This document shows positions 1 through 11,798 of a stretch of 64,000 nucleotides of DNA, one piece after another. The notes below the pieces were generated by a model. That model saw nothing but the letters and a program-made list of their open reading frames with translations, was not told the DNA's origin and ran no database searches. The DNA is taken from assembly GCF_016406145.1 (NCBI RefSeq), contig NZ_CP066306.1, positions 3,968,001-4,032,000 on the forward strand. Reading direction: 5' to 3'. How positions within the stretch are numbered: the first letter of the stretch is position 1; every line of letters starts with the position of its first letter. Source of the stretch: Pseudomonas putida (GTDB lineage Bacteria > Pseudomonadota > Gammaproteobacteria > Pseudomonadales > Pseudomonadaceae). Both the position numbers and the translations under genes were made by a program.

Positions 1-113
1 GGGCAGCGCAAGAAATTACCGGGATGTCGCAGTGACCAGGCGCACGGAAAGTGACGCGCATCACGATCGCCTGCTTAGAACTTAAACTAACAGATACTCA
101 TTAACTTTCGTAT

Positions 114-133
114 TTGACAATCATTATCATTCT
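114..133 (+). promoter_or_regulatory. Fur box upstream of ECF sigma factor gene
   Basis: The stretch TGACAATCATTATCATTCTG reads on the other strand as GAATGATAATGATTGTC, a close match to the 19-bp Fur consensus GATAATGATAATCATTATC. It lies about 80-95 bp before the ATG of the sigma gene at 210. Fur-iron repression of PvdS-type sigma factors is well established in Pseudomonas, so iron control is a confident inference. I did not fix the promoter hexamers. Confidence 0.85.
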
Positions 134-209
134 GAATAATTTGTCGCACGTCGTAGGAAGCTTCCCCATGTGGGGTGCTCCTATTCCCCTCTGTGACAAG
201 GTGATTTCC

Positions 210-740
210 ATGGCGGAACAACTATCCACAAGTAAGTGCGATTCACCATTACTCCAGGCATTCGTCGACAACCGCAGTATCCTGGTCAAGATCGCAGCCC
301 GCATTACCGGCTGCCGCTCACGGGCCGAAGACGTGGTGCAGGACGCTTTCTTCCGGCTCGGCGCCGCCCCCCAGATCACCTCGTCGTTCAAGGCCCAGCT
401 CAGCTACCTGTTCCAGATCGTGCGCAACCTGGCCATCGACCATTACCGCAAACAGGCGATGGAGCTGAAGTATTCAGGCAGCGAAGAGGAAGGCTTGAAC
501 GTGGTCATCCAGAATGCCTCGCCCGAAGCCACGCACATCAACCTGGCGGCCCTCGAGCACATTGCCGAGGCGCTCAACGAGCTACCCCAGCGCACCCGTT
601 ACGCTTTCGAGATGTACCGCCTGCACGGCGTGCCGCAGAAAGACATCGCCAAGGAGCTGGGTGTGTCGCCCACGCTGGTCAACTTCATGATCCGTGATGC
701 GCTGGTACATTGCCGCAAGACCGCCAGCCGGCAGGTCTGA
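210..740 (+). CDS. pfrI: ECF sigma-70 factor, PvdS/PfrI type (pyoverdine sigma factor)
   Basis: A 176-residue extracytoplasmic-function sigma factor. Region 2 covers roughly residues 15-85 (SRAEDVVQDAFFRL, then YLFQIVRNLAIDHYRK) and region 4 covers residues 115-170 (LNELPQRTRYAFEMYRLHG, then the helix-turn-helix QKDIAKELGVSPTLVNFMI). In Pseudomonas this family directs transcription of pyoverdine/pseudobactin genes under iron starvation. The ATG at 210 is chosen because the reading frame further upstream runs across the Fur box and because MAEQLS is the usual N-terminus of this family. The next gene, on the opposite strand, encodes a siderophore-type acetyltransferase, which fits the role. The family call is firm; the exact regulon is inferred. 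Confidence 0.9.
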   Translation: MAEQLSTSKCDSPLLQAFVDNRSILVKIAARITGCRSRAEDVVQDAFFRLGAAPQITSSFKAQLSYLFQIVRNLAIDHYRKQAMELKYSGSEEEGLNVVIQNASPEATHINLAALEHIAEALNELPQRTRYAFEMYRLHGVPQKDIAKELGVSPTLVNFMIRDALVHCRKTASRQV

Positions 741-745
741 AGCAG

Positions 746-838
746 CTGCAAGCTTCAAGCTACAAGATGGATCAGCGGCGACGCGCTCCTCTCTTGCAGC
801 TTGAAGCTTGAAGCTCGAAGCTCGAAGCTCGAAGCCCC
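746..838. repeat. Tandem GCTCGAA/GCTTGAA heptamer repeats
   Basis: Between two convergent genes the sequence contains AGCTTCAAGC, then on the far side GCTTGAAGCTTGAAGCTCG followed by three tandem copies of the heptamer AGCTCGA. The two sides are partly complementary, so the region could fold into a hairpin between the stop codons. Similar GCTTGAAGCTTG-rich intergenic repeats occur widely in Pseudomonas. A role in bidirectional termination is possible but not shown. Confidence 0.6.
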
Positions 839-1852
839 CTAAGCCAGCCTGCAACGATCGAAAAACCGCTCCCGCCCCAGAATCATCAACGCTGCGCGCT
901 TGTGCGGAAAATCGAACTCCTTGTCGCAATGGAAGCACTGGTCGTGCATGTAGCCGATCATCTTGCCATTGTCGGCACGGGGCTCGGCCACCACCCGCTG
1001 GGTGCGAGGGTCATCCAGAAACAGGTAATGCACCAGCGCCGACAGCCAGCTGGCGACCTTGTGCGGACCGCGATGCGCCTGCTCACCCACCAGCATGTGG
1101 ATGCCGCGGTCGTAGTCGTCAGCTTGATAGAACGGCGCGATGCGGTCTTCCTTGGCCCAATAAGCCTCGAAGTAGGCAAATGGCTGATCGTCGAAACAGC
1201 CGATCAAGGTCACGGTGTGCGGGTCGGCTTCCAGCTTGGCCAGGTATTCCCGGTGCTGCTCCAGCGACCCGCCCTCCTGCCAGAACTGCTCCACACGCGG
1301 GTTGTTTTGCCAGCGATTGAAGCGCTCCAGGTCCTGGTCGATCTCCAGGGTGCGCAGCGACACCCAACTCCCCAGGCGCGCATCGAAGCGCCGATACACC
1401 TCGCCATGGGGCTTGGGTGCGCGGCGCGGGTGGCGCTTGCCATTGCTGATCTGCATCTGTTGTGGGTATGCGCCGCTGACCAACTGGCCAAGCCAAGGCT
1501 GTGGCAACTGCCAGAACATAGCGCGCTCGCACAGGTACACGCCTGGCTGTTCCGTGCTGAGCAACAGGCCGCTGGCGAGGGTCTCAGGTACAGGCTGGGG
1601 CAGGTGCCAGGCAAGGCGCTGACAGGCTGGATCCCGCGACAACAACCAGTAACAGGCGGCCCACAGGGCCTGCTGTGGGCGTTCGGGGCATAGGCGTTCA
1701 ATATGCACCGCCAGGGTAGCAGCTGGCGCCAGGCGCACCTGGATCAGCGGGCGACCCTCCAGGGTCAGGCTCAACCAGCAATCGCCCTCTTCAGCGCTCA
1801 GGCTGCGCCAGCGAGGCTGTGACAAGGGCTGAGAAGCGGCATCGAACGGCAT
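839..1852 (-). CDS. Siderophore-type GNAT acetyltransferase (IucB/AlcB-like)
   Basis: A 337-residue protein whose C-terminal half (residues about 155-330) matches the GNAT fold found in IucB/RhbD/AlcB acyltransferases: RFNRWQNNPRVEQFWQEGG, then YFEAYWAKEDRI, GIHMLVGEQAHRGP and the acyl-CoA-side segment RVVAEPRADNGKMI. These enzymes acylate hydroxylamine groups during hydroxamate siderophore assembly. The N-terminal 150 residues are less typical and may be a second, degenerate GNAT-like domain. It converges with the PvdS-type sigma gene, so a part in pyoverdine chemistry or tailoring is likely. The precise substrate cannot be read from the sequence. Confidence 0.8.
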   Translation of the reverse strand: MPFDAASQPLSQPRWRSLSAEEGDCWLSLTLEGRPLIQVRLAPAATLAVHIERLCPERPQQALWAACYWLLSRDPACQRLAWHLPQPVPETLASGLLLSTEQPGVYLCERAMFWQLPQPWLGQLVSGAYPQQMQISNGKRHPRRAPKPHGEVYRRFDARLGSWVSLRTLEIDQDLERFNRWQNNPRVEQFWQEGGSLEQHREYLAKLEADPHTVTLIGCFDDQPFAYFEAYWAKEDRIAPFYQADDYDRGIHMLVGEQAHRGPHKVASWLSALVHYLFLDDPRTQRVVAEPRADNGKMIGYMHDQCFHCDKEFDFPHKRAALMILGRERFFDRCRLA

Positions 1853-1916
1853 GGTCAGGGCTCACAGAAAATGAAAGAAAGGCTCACTTCTGAAAACGTC
1901 ACTGCAATCGGGGAAT

Positions 1917-2726
1917 TTAGTCATGGGGGGCTTCGACGGTGATCCGGTAAGGCTGGAAGATGCGGGCCAGTTCGCCGGTATCACGCAGGTGGCGCAGCAG
2001 CGCGGCCAATTGCGCATCGCTGATAGGCGCGCCGGGGCGCAGCAAAGCATAGTGATGGTAGACCTGGTCGATGCGCGTGGAGGCGATCAACCGGCTGTGA
2101 CTGGCCGGGTTGCGCGCCAGGAAATCACTGAGGTAAGAGCGCGTTACCAGCGCGATGTCGGCTCGGCCAGCCTGGACCATCAGCAGGTTGCTGTCGTGCG
2201 AATAGGTCAGCGTGGCGTTGTAGGTCTTGCGCAGGTAGTTGGGGTCCGGGTTGAAACGGGCGAATGCATAGTGGTAGCCGTTGAACAGCGCCAGGCGCTT
2301 GCCGGCGAGATCATCGAAATAGTGCTGGTCCCGGCCATCGGCCTGTTTGGCCACGAACACCTCGGCATCTTCCAGGCCCATGTCCACCGCCTGATGCGGT
2401 ATCCGTTGCCAGCCCCACTGCGGGTTTTCGAAGATGGCCATATCGGTGCGGCCTTGCTGGAAATCGCCAAAGCGCCGCTGAATCGATGTGGGCACCAGCA
2501 CGAAACGATAATCTTGCTGCAGACGGTTCAACGCTTCGACCAGTTGCGGCAGCAGCCCGGTGTCAGCCCCCTGCTCGGGGCGAACCGTATAAGGCGGGAA
2601 ATGCGCAGCACCGATCTTTACCTCGATGGCATCGGCAGCCCAGACCGGAGCCGCCAGCCATACTGCGGCCAGCATCAACAGGGTGGTCAAAGCCTTCCGG
2701 CCGGGCGCTGGAGTCAAGACGGACAC
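1917..2726 (-). CDS. Periplasmic solute-binding protein, family 3 (amino-acid type)
   Basis: A 269-residue protein with an N-terminal signal peptide (residues 1 to about 31, hydrophobic core LTTLLMLAAVWLAAPVWA). The rest has the lobe pattern of family-3 extracellular solute-binding proteins: KIGAAHFPPYTV at the start of the mature part, GLLPQLVEALN, and a closing helix near LRHLRDTGELARIFQPY. No ABC permease or ATPase gene adjoins it, so it may work with a remote transporter or as a sensor-like periplasmic protein. The ligand is unknown. The N-terminal part overlaps only non-coding sequence of the exonuclease gene on the other strand. Confidence 0.75.
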   Translation of the reverse strand: MSVLTPAPGRKALTTLLMLAAVWLAAPVWAADAIEVKIGAAHFPPYTVRPEQGADTGLLPQLVEALNRLQQDYRFVLVPTSIQRRFGDFQQGRTDMAIFENPQWGWQRIPHQAVDMGLEDAEVFVAKQADGRDQHYFDDLAGKRLALFNGYHYAFARFNPDPNYLRKTYNATLTYSHDSNLLMVQAGRADIALVTRSYLSDFLARNPASHSRLIASTRIDQVYHHYALLRPGAPISDAQLAALLRHLRDTGELARIFQPYRITVEAPHD

Positions 2727-2880
2727 TCATCACGGTTCATACCTGGATGCGCCTAAGCTAGGCGTTTTCCTGGCAAGGCACAACTGCTGGTTATGCCAAA
2801 GTGAGGGCATTTTGCCAGGGGATGCCGTGACGCCGGACATTGGCTACGCTGCTTTGGCATGTATGGCGAGGGAGCCTGGT

Positions 2881-3426
2881 ATGGGCCACTGGTTGGTGAT
2901 CGACCTGGAAGCCACCACCGACGACGGTGGCTGGCCGGTGACGGAGATGGAAATCATTGAAATCGGCGCCAGCCTGGTGACCCGTGAAGGCCGCGAAGTG
3001 GACCACTTCCAGCGCTTCGTGCGGCCCAGGCGGCGGCCGCAACTGACGCCGTTCTGCCGCGAACTGACGCACATCAGCCAGGCCAATGTGGATAGCGCAG
3101 CGCCATTTCCCGAGGTATGGGCGCGTTTCGAACGTTGGTTGGGGCACCATCGCGGGCAATTGCAGGCCTGGGTCAGCTGGGGTGATTACGACCGCCAGCA
3201 ATTGCTGCAGGAATGGCAGCAACATGAACTCGACAGCCTGTTGCGCAACCTGCCGCATATCAACCTCAAGCAGCGCTTCGCCAAGGCTCGTCATCTGCAG
3301 CGCCCGACGGGCCTCAACGGTGCCCTGCAACTGGCCGGTATGCATTTTTGCGGGCAACAGCACCGGGCGCTGGAGGATGCCCGCAATACCGCGCGGCTAT
3401 TGCCCTTGAGCCTGCCGGGCATTTGA
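2881..3426 (+). CDS. DEDDh 3'-5' exonuclease family protein
   Basis: A 181-residue RNase T/DNA polymerase III epsilon-type exonuclease. The ExoI motif is VIDLEATT (D8, E10), followed by MEIIEIGASLV, an ExoII region near WVSWGDYDRQQL (D in the middle) and the ExoIII motif QHRALEDARNTARL (H and D). These acidic residues bind the two metals that catalyse 3'-end hydrolysis. The ATG at 2881 follows GAGGGAG with good spacing; longer upstream readings would run into the solute-binding gene on the other strand. KapD/ERI-1-like exonucleases are the closest type. The substrate, DNA or RNA, is not evident. Confidence 0.85.
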   Translation: MGHWLVIDLEATTDDGGWPVTEMEIIEIGASLVTREGREVDHFQRFVRPRRRPQLTPFCRELTHISQANVDSAAPFPEVWARFERWLGHHRGQLQAWVSWGDYDRQQLLQEWQQHELDSLLRNLPHINLKQRFAKARHLQRPTGLNGALQLAGMHFCGQQHRALEDARNTARLLPLSLPGI

Positions 3427-3518
3427 GCTCTGGGCCGCCTGAAAGCAGATGACGGGGCGGATGGGCTTGGGCATACTGGCCAGCCCTTTTTCATCCCCTC
3501 TTTTTCAGGAGTCGCCCC

Positions 3519-3803
3519 ATGTTCAAGGTCAACGAGTACTTCGATGGTACCGTCAAGTCGATCGCCTTCGAAGGCACTGAAGGCCCGGCCACCGTCGGCG
3601 TCATGGCACCGGGCGAATACGAGTTCGGCACCGCCAAGCGCGAAATCATGCATGTGGTTTCCGGTGCGCTGACCGTCAAGCTGCCGGGCAGCGACAACTG
3701 GGAAACCTTCAACGCCGGCGACAAGTTCAATGTGGCCGCCGACAGCAAGTTCCAGCTGAAAGTGGCGGTGGATACCGCCTACCTGTGCGAGTATCGCGAC
3801 TGA
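3519..3803 (+). CDS. ppnP: Pyrimidine/purine nucleoside phosphorylase PpnP
   Basis: A 94-residue cupin-fold protein of the DUF1255/PpnP family, full length for the family. It starts [17 protein letters not shown], and the barrel motif is [22 protein letters not shown], with EIMHVVSG as the hallmark. PpnP enzymes phosphorolyse several ribonucleosides to base and ribose-1-phosphate. The start is supported by CAGGAG about 8 bases upstream. It stands alone and is followed by a REP-like palindrome. Confidence 0.92.
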   Translation: MFKVNEYFDGTVKSIAFEGTEGPATVGVMAPGEYEFGTAKREIMHVVSGALTVKLPGSDNWETFNAGDKFNVAADSKFQLKVAVDTAYLCEYRD

Positions 3804-3829
3804 TCTGTTGCTGCACACACGGTCGCTTG

Positions 3830-3958
3830 TAGGAGCGGCCTTGTGTCGCGAAAGGGCTGCGAAGCGGCCCCAGGATTCAGCAGCGCAACAACAATTGCTG
3901 GGTCTGCTTCGCAGCCCTTTCCGACCGGTCCGGCGCCCCGGCAAGGCCGCTCCTACAG
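3830..3958. repeat. Paired REP-like palindromes (TAGGAGCGGCCTTGTGTCGCG family)
   Basis: Two inverted copies of a Pseudomonas intergenic repeat face each other. The left copy reads TAGGAGCGGCCTTGTGTCGC then GAAAGGGCTGCGAAGCGGCC; the right copy is its degenerate reverse complement ending GGCCGCTCCTACA. The same family recurs near 13757, 20218, 49618 and 63115. The position between convergent stop codons suits a bidirectional terminator or an extragenic palindromic element. Confidence 0.8.
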
Positions 3959-3962
3959 GTAG

Positions 3963-4655
3963 TCAGCCTCTGAGGAACCCCGCAACCTTCTCAGCCGCCG
4001 CCTGCAAATGCTGCTCATGGCTGAACCCCGAAGCCTTCAGCGGTTTCAGATCATGATCGCCTGCCACCAGCCAGCTCACCTCGATCGACGGTGACAACGC
4101 ATACCCCTGCACGGCTTCACGATTACCCAGCGCATCCCGCTCGCCCTGCACGATCAAAGCAGGCGTCTGCAAGCCCGCCAAATGCTCGACCCGTGGTTTT
4201 TCCGGTTTGCCCACGGCATAGAACGGATAGCCCAGGCACACCAGCGCGTCAGCACCCAACTCGTCGGCCAGCAGGCTGGCCATGCGCCCGCCCATTGACT
4301 TGCCGCCAATCGCCAGCTTGCCCGTGACCAAAGGTCGCACCTGCCGGTACACCTCGCGCCAGCATTCGAGCAACACCTTCTGTGGGTTGGGTGGCCGCTT
4401 GCCACCCCCTGCCCTGCGCTCGGCCATGTAGGGAAACTCGAAGCGAACCACCCCTACGCCAAGCGCCGCCAGCCTCTGCGCCATTTCATCCATGAACCCG
4501 CTGTCCATCGGCGCGCCAGCGCCATGGGCCAGGATCAGGCACGCCGCAGCACTGCCATCTTGCTGATTCTGCGCCGGGTTGCAGTGCAAGCCTGGGACAT
4601 TTCCGATCTTCGCCCATTGATCCCCGTCAATACCGGCACGTTGCCCATTAATCAT
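3963..4655 (-). CDS. Alpha/beta hydrolase, KANL3/Tex30-like
   Basis: A protein of about 230 residues with an alpha/beta-hydrolase pattern: LILAHGAGAPMDSGFM near the oxyanion region, VVRFEFPYM, the nucleophile elbow IGGKSMGGRMAS (Ser in G-K-S-M-G), LVCLGYPF, ALIVQGERDALG (Asp) and VAGDHDLKP (His). This matches the KANL3/Tex30 family of dienelactone-hydrolase-like proteins, whose substrates are mostly unknown. The start at 4655 follows GCGAGGCAAGC; a longer frame exists upstream but overlaps the promoter side of ccoN. Its first codons overlap the ANR box used by ccoN. Confidence 0.8.
   Translation of the reverse strand: MINGQRAGIDGDQWAKIGNVPGLHCNPAQNQQDGSAAACLILAHGAGAPMDSGFMDEMAQRLAALGVGVVRFEFPYMAERRAGGGKRPPNPQKVLLECWREVYRQVRPLVTGKLAIGGKSMGGRMASLLADELGADALVCLGYPFYAVGKPEKPRVEHLAGLQTPALIVQGERDALGNREAVQGYALSPSIEVSWLVAGDHDLKPLKASGFSHEQHLQAAAEKVAGFLRG
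4617..4630 (+). promoter_or_regulatory. ANR/FNR-type box before the first ccoNOQP operon
   Basis: TTGATCCCCGTCAA matches the ANR/FNR consensus TTGATNNNNATCAA at all but one position. It lies 75-88 bp before the ccoN ATG, inside the start of the divergent hydrolase gene. If ANR acts at about -41, transcription would begin near 4660-4665. The anr gene lies in the same window, so oxygen-dependent activation is a sound inference. Confidence 0.75.
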
Positions 4656-4704
4656 GCTTGCCTCGCTGTAAAGCCTGCCAATAACCGTGGATGGGAACCC
4701 ATAC

Positions 4705-6129
<1,425 letters not shown>

Positions 6130-6142
6130 GGAGACCTGCCTG

Positions 6143-6751
6143 ATGAAACATGAAGTCATCGAAAAAAACGTCGGCCTGCTGGCCCTGTTGATGGTGTTCG
6201 CCGTCAGCATCGGCGGCCTGACCCAGATCGTCCCGCTGTTCTTCCAGGACGTCACCAACAAGCCGGTCGAAGGCATGAAGCCTTACACCGCGCTGCAGCT
6301 TGAAGGCCGCGATATCTATATCCGCGAAGGTTGCGTGGGCTGCCACTCGCAGATGATCCGCCCGTTCCGCGCCGAGACAGAACGCTACGGCCACTACTCG
6401 GTGGCCGGTGAAAGTGTGTGGGACCACCCGTTCCTGTGGGGCTCCAAACGCACCGGCCCGGACCTGGCCCGGGTCGGCGGGCGCTACTCAGACGACTGGC
6501 ACCGCGCGCACCTGTACAACCCGCGCAACGTGGTGCCGGAGTCGAAGATGCCGTCCTACCCATGGCTCGTCGCCCAGCAGGTCGACAACAGCCACACCGA
6601 CACCAAGATGCGCACCCTGCGCACCCTGGGGGTGCCGTACACCGACCAGGACATTGCCGGTGCGCGTGATGCGGTCAAGGGCAAGACCGAGATGGACGCC
6701 CTGGTCGCCTACTTGCAGGTGCTCGGCACCGCGATCAAGAACAAGAGGTGA
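6143..6751 (+). CDS. ccoO: cbb3-type cytochrome c oxidase subunit II (mono-haem), first copy
   Basis: A 202-residue membrane-anchored c-type cytochrome. One N-terminal helix (residues 10-35) is followed by the haem motif [12 protein letters not shown] (C64, C67, H68). A distal methionine ligand probably lies in [12 protein letters not shown]. It passes electrons to CcoN. The start follows TGAGGAGA and begins 13 bases after the ccoN stop, consistent with one operon. It is nearly identical to the second CcoO (9736-10344) except for the segment before the C-terminal helix. Confidence 0.96.
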   Translation: MKHEVIEKNVGLLALLMVFAVSIGGLTQIVPLFFQDVTNKPVEGMKPYTALQLEGRDIYIREGCVGCHSQMIRPFRAETERYGHYSVAGESVWDHPFLWGSKRTGPDLARVGGRYSDDWHRAHLYNPRNVVPESKMPSYPWLVAQQVDNSHTDTKMRTLRTLGVPYTDQDIAGARDAVKGKTEMDALVAYLQVLGTAIKNKR

Positions 6752-6756
6752 GTGCG

Positions 6757-6948
6757 ATGGAAATGGATATCGGCATGATCCGCGGCGTGGGCACCCTGGT
6801 GGTGATGATTGCCTTCATCGGCCTTTCGCTGTGGGTTTTCAACCGCCGTCGCGACCATGATTTCGCCGAAGCGCGCCTGCTGCCTTTCGTCGACGACCGC
6901 CTGCCCCCTGCCGGGCAGGACACTGGCATGAGGAGTAATCCCCAATGA
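6757..6948 (+). CDS. ccoQ: cbb3 oxidase small subunit CcoQ, first copy
   Basis: A 63-residue protein with one membrane helix ([18 protein letters not shown]) followed by a basic patch RRRDHDF, as in CcoQ/FixQ. CcoQ stabilises the oxidase core. The ATG at 6757 is chosen because GAGGTG precedes it at suitable spacing; the ATG six bases later aligns with the second CcoQ and is also possible. Its end overlaps the start of ccoP by four bases (ATGA type), which suggests translational coupling. Confidence 0.88.
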   Translation: MEMDIGMIRGVGTLVVMIAFIGLSLWVFNRRRDHDFAEARLLPFVDDRLPPAGQDTGMRSNPQ

Positions 6949-7886
6949 CTACCTTCTGGAGTACGTACATCTGCGTACTGACCATCGGCAGCCTGATCGG
7001 GCTGACCTGGCTGCTGCTGTCGACCCGCAAGGGCCAGAGCAGCAATACCACCGACCAGACCATGGGGCACAGCTTCGACGGCATCGAGGAGTATGACAAT
7101 CCGCTGCCCAAGTGGTGGTTCTGGCTGTTCGTCGGCACCCTGGTGTTCGCAGTCGGCTACCTGATTCTCTACCCGGGCCTGGGCAACTGGAAGGGCATCC
7201 TGCCCGGCTACGAGAATGGTTGGACCGGCGTGAACGAATGGCAGAAGGAAATGGACAAGGCCGACGCCAGATTCGGCCCGATCTTCGCCAAGTATGCAGC
7301 CATGCCAGTCGAGGAAGTGGCCAAGGACCCGCAGGCATTGAAGATGGGCGGCCGCCTGTTCGCCTCCAACTGCTCGGTATGTCACGGCTCGGACGCCAAA
7401 GGCGCCTATGGTTTCCCCAACCTGACCGACAATGACTGGCGCTGGGGCGGCGAGCCCGAAACCATCAAGGCGTCGATCATGAATGGCCGCCACGGCGTGA
7501 TGCCGGCCTGGGCTGAGGTGATCGGCGAACAGGGCGTGGCGGATGTGGCCGCCTACGTGCTGACGAACCTTGATGGCCGCAGCCTGCCGGAAGGCGCCAA
7601 GGCTGATGTGGCCAAGGGCAAGGAGATCTTCGCCGGCAACTGCGTGGCCTGCCACGGGCCCGAGGGCAATGGCACCCCAGCCATGGGCGCACCTAACCTG
7701 AACCATCCGCAGGCGTTCATCTACGGTTCGAGCTTTGCCCAACTGCAGCAGACCATCCGCTATGGCCGCCAGGGGCAAATGCCGGCCCAGGTGGAAATTC
7801 AGGGCAATGACAAGGTGCATTTGCTGGCGGCTTATGTGTACAGCCTTTCGCAGGGTGACATGACTGAAACCGTGACTGCCAAGTAA
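6945..7886 (+). CDS. ccoP: cbb3-type cytochrome c oxidase subunit III (di-haem), first copy
   Basis: A 313-residue di-haem cytochrome c. The N-terminus has two membrane segments (residues 5-25 and about 55-80, [20 protein letters not shown]). The haem motifs are [12 protein letters not shown] and [12 protein letters not shown]. CcoP takes electrons from soluble cytochrome c and delivers them to CcoO. It lacks a segment of about 14 residues that the second CcoP carries after LPGY ([11 protein letters not shown]...), which is the clearest difference between the two oxidases. The operon ends here, followed by a GC-rich palindrome. Confidence 0.95.
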   Translation: MTTFWSTYICVLTIGSLIGLTWLLLSTRKGQSSNTTDQTMGHSFDGIEEYDNPLPKWWFWLFVGTLVFAVGYLILYPGLGNWKGILPGYENGWTGVNEWQKEMDKADARFGPIFAKYAAMPVEEVAKDPQALKMGGRLFASNCSVCHGSDAKGAYGFPNLTDNDWRWGGEPETIKASIMNGRHGVMPAWAEVIGEQGVADVAAYVLTNLDGRSLPEGAKADVAKGKEIFAGNCVACHGPEGNGTPAMGAPNLNHPQAFIYGSSFAQLQQTIRYGRQGQMPAQVEIQGNDKVHLLAAYVYSLSQGDMTETVTAK

Positions 7887-7904
7887 CAACCCGGGGTTGC
7901 TCTG

Positions 7905-7940
7905 CAGCCCATTCGCCGGCTTGCCGGCGATTGGGCCGCA
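7905..7940. repeat. GCCGGCTTGCCGGCG palindrome
   Basis: CGCCGGCTTGCCGGCG (7914-7929) forms a strong hairpin just after ccoP. It belongs to a second intergenic repeat family in this window, also seen near 11534, 40038, 55185 and 55308. It may terminate the first cco operon; no T-run follows, so intrinsic termination is uncertain. Confidence 0.6.
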
Positions 7941-8113
7941 AAGCGCCCCCGGCACCTCCCCGCCCCTAGCCCCGCCTTGCACCCCCTCCGAACAGAACTA
8001 AGCTTGTTGCCACAGTGGCCTTCGCTGTCAATCCAGCGAAGCAGACGCGGTGCATCGCCTGACGCCGTCTGGAAAAAAAGCTTGACCGATCGATCAGAAA
8101 AAGGTGAAAAACG

Positions 8114-8145
8114 GTACACATTACAAATATTTATTTGTGTACAAT
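8114..8145 (+). promoter_or_regulatory. Promoter region with inverted repeat before the second ccoNOQP operon
   Basis: The 407-bp gap 7887-8293 holds the promoter of the second operon. GTACACA (8114-8120) and TGTGTAC (8136-8142) form an inverted repeat around an AT-rich core. A TACAAT (8140-8145) within the right arm could be a -10 element. I find no close TTGATNNNNATCAA match in this gap, unlike before the first operon. This suggests the two operons are controlled differently, which is inferred from sequence only. Confidence 0.45.
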
Positions 8146-8293
8146 CGCCCAGACCCTATTGCCGCGGGACACCGGCAACAGGGCCCGGACACGGGTCGGC
8201 GCAGGGCTCCTTGCGTTGCCATAACCCTGGCGGTTATCGATACTGGCGCCGATTTTTCAACCAACAAGAACACCAAAACCGTGGAACCTTAGA

Positions 8294-9735
<1,442 letters not shown>

Positions 9736-9736
<1 letters not shown>

Positions 9737-10344
9737 TGAAGCATGAAGCTGTCGAGAAGAACATCGGCCTGCTGGCCTTCTTCATGGTCATCGCCGTGAG
9801 CGTCGGTGGCCTCACCCAGATCGTCCCGCTGTTCTTCCAGGACGTCACCAACAAACCCGTCGAAGGCATGAAGCCGCGCACCGCGCTGGAAGTCGAAGGC
9901 CGTGACATCTACATCCGCGAAGGTTGCGTGGGCTGCCACTCGCAGATGATCCGCCCGTTCCGCGCTGAAACCGAGCGCTACGGCCACTACTCGGTGGCCG
10001 GTGAAAGCGTGTGGGATCACCCGTTCCTGTGGGGCTCCAAGCGCACCGGCCCGGACCTGGCCCGCGTCGGCGGCCGCTACTCCGATGACTGGCACCGCGC
10101 GCACCTGTACAACCCGCGCAACGTCGTGCCGGAGTCGAAGATGCCGGCCTACCCGTGGCTGGTGGAGAACACACTCGACGGCAAAGACACCGCGAAGAAG
10201 CTGGAAGTGCTGCGTACCCTGGGCACGCCGTACACCGATGCCGACATCGCCGGTGCCCGCGACGCGGTCAAGGGCAAGACCGAAATGGACGCACTGGTCG
10301 CGTACCTGCAGGGTCTTGGCACCATCATCAAAAGCAAACGGTGA
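9736..10344 (+). CDS. ccoO: cbb3-type cytochrome c oxidase subunit II, second copy
   Basis: A 202-residue mono-haem membrane cytochrome with an N-terminal anchor and the motif [12 protein letters not shown]. It is nearly identical to the first CcoO up to about residue 145. The segment after YPWLV then differs ([16 protein letters not shown] instead of [16 protein letters not shown]). The start overlaps the ccoN stop by one base (TGATG), implying coupled translation. Confidence 0.96.
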
Positions 10345-10349
10345 CGCTG

Positions 10350-10547
10350 ATGGATATCGGGATGATTCGCGGCCTGGGCACCGTCGTGGTGATGGTGGCC
10401 TTCGTGGGCCTGGCGCTGTGGGTGTTCAACCCACGGCGCAAGCAGGAGTTCGACGAGGCAACCCAACTGCCGTTCGCCGATGACCCCGAGGCCAAAACGC
10501 ACGTCGAGCAAGCGCAAGCAAAAGCTTCTGGGAGCAAACAACAATGA
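10350..10547 (+). CDS. ccoQ: cbb3 oxidase small subunit CcoQ, second copy
   Basis: A 65-residue single-span protein: [20 protein letters not shown], then [17 protein letters not shown]. The charged tail ([16 protein letters not shown]) is longer and more variable than the rest. It starts six bases after the ccoO stop and overlaps ccoP by four bases. The role is the same as in the first operon: support of the CcoNOP complex. Confidence 0.88.
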   Translation: MDIGMIRGLGTVVVMVAFVGLALWVFNPRRKQEFDEATQLPFADDPEAKTHVEQAQAKASGSKQQ

Positions 10548-11524
10548 CAACCTTCTGGAGTCTGTACGTCACCGTCCTGACCCTGGGCACCATCTTCGCG
10601 TTGACCTGGCTACTGCTGTCGACCCGCAAGGGCCAGCGCGAAGAGGTCACCGACGAAACCGTCGGGCATGCCTTCGATGGCATCGAGGAATATGACAACC
10701 CGCTGCCCAAATGGTGGTTCTGGCTGTTCGTCGGCACCATCATTTTCGCCCTCGGCTACCTGGTGCTGTACCCGGGCCTGGGCAACTGGAAAGGCGTGCT
10801 GCCCGGGTATTCGTACCTGGATAACGACAAGCAGACCGAGTTCACCAACGGTCAGCCCGGTTGGACCGGCGTGCACGAGTGGGAAAAGGAAATGGCCAAG
10901 GCCGATGCCCGCTTCGGGCCGATCTTCGCCAAGTACGCGGCCATGCCTATCGAAGAAGTGGCCAAGCAGCCGCAAGCACTGAAGATGGGTGCGCGGCTGT
11001 TCGCATCCAACTGCTCGGTGTGCCACGGCTCCGACGCCAAGGGCGCCTACGGTTTCCCCAACCTCACCGACAACGACTGGCGCTGGGGCGGCGAGCCGGA
11101 AACCATCAAGGCCAGCATCATGGGTGGCCGCCATGGCGTGATGCCGGCGTGGTCGGAAGTGATTGGTGAACAAGGTGTGGCCGACGTTTCGGCCTTCGTC
11201 ATCAGCAAGCTCGATGGCCGTAGCCTGCCCGAAGGCGCCAAGGCCGATGTCGAGAACGGGCAGAAGATCTTCGCCGCCAACTGCGTGGCGTGCCATGGCC
11301 CTGAAGGCAAGGGCACACCCGCCATGGGCGCACCGAACCTGACTCACCCGCAGGCGTTCATCTACGGTTCGAGCTTCGCTCAGTTGCAACAGACCATCCG
11401 TTATGGTCGCCAGGGGCAGATGCCGGCGCAGGAGCAACTGCAGGGCAATGACAAAGTGCACCTGCTGGCGGCTTATGTGTACAGCCTGTCGCATCAGGAG
11501 CAGGAGTCTGAAAAGGCCGAGTGA
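10544..11524 (+). CDS. ccoP: cbb3-type cytochrome c oxidase subunit III, second copy
   Basis: A 326-residue di-haem cytochrome c with two N-terminal membrane segments and the haem motifs [12 protein letters not shown] and [12 protein letters not shown]. Compared with the first CcoP it has an insertion after LPGY ([17 protein letters not shown]) that should sit at the periplasmic membrane surface. The gene closes the second operon and is followed by a palindromic repeat at 11534-11600. Confidence 0.95.
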   Translation: MTTFWSLYVTVLTLGTIFALTWLLLSTRKGQREEVTDETVGHAFDGIEEYDNPLPKWWFWLFVGTIIFALGYLVLYPGLGNWKGVLPGYSYLDNDKQTEFTNGQPGWTGVHEWEKEMAKADARFGPIFAKYAAMPIEEVAKQPQALKMGARLFASNCSVCHGSDAKGAYGFPNLTDNDWRWGGEPETIKASIMGGRHGVMPAWSEVIGEQGVADVSAFVISKLDGRSLPEGAKADVENGQKIFAANCVACHGPEGKGTPAMGAPNLTHPQAFIYGSSFAQLQQTIRYGRQGQMPAQEQLQGNDKVHLLAAYVYSLSHQEQESEKAE

Positions 11525-11533
11525 TGCCTGCAC

Positions 11534-11600
11534 CGGCCCTATCGCCGGCAAGCCGGTTCCCGCACCTTGTGGGAGCCGGCTTGCCGGCGAAAGGGCCGGT
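11534..11600. repeat. Paired GCCGGCAAGCCGG palindromes
   Basis: ATCGCCGGCAAGCCGGTTCC and GTGGGAGCCGGCTTGCCGGC, followed by GAAAGGGCC, face each other as inverted copies after the second ccoP. They belong to the same family as the elements at 7905, 40038 and 55185. Likely an extragenic repeat that also ends transcription of the operon. Confidence 0.65.
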
Positions 11601-11798
11601 AGATTCAGCGCTAGCTGACCTGGATCAATTGACACCCGCCTTAACACGACTAACACCACGAAACCAACGCGACTAAAGGTCGCATGGCGACCCCGGCGTG
11701 CCATCAGCGGCGTATCATGGGTCGCAGCGTTAGCAGAACGCGCGAGACTGCGGCCGGCACGCACTGGCCGCGGCATTTCTCCACTGCCGTGGGACTTG

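Noticed and set aside
114..209. N-terminal extension of the sigma factor
   Set aside because: It would translate the Fur box and promoter; homologues start at MAEQLS.
8082..8097. ANR box in TTGACCGATCGATCAG before the second ccoN
   Set aside because: Half-sites are eight bases apart rather than six and the right half is imperfect.
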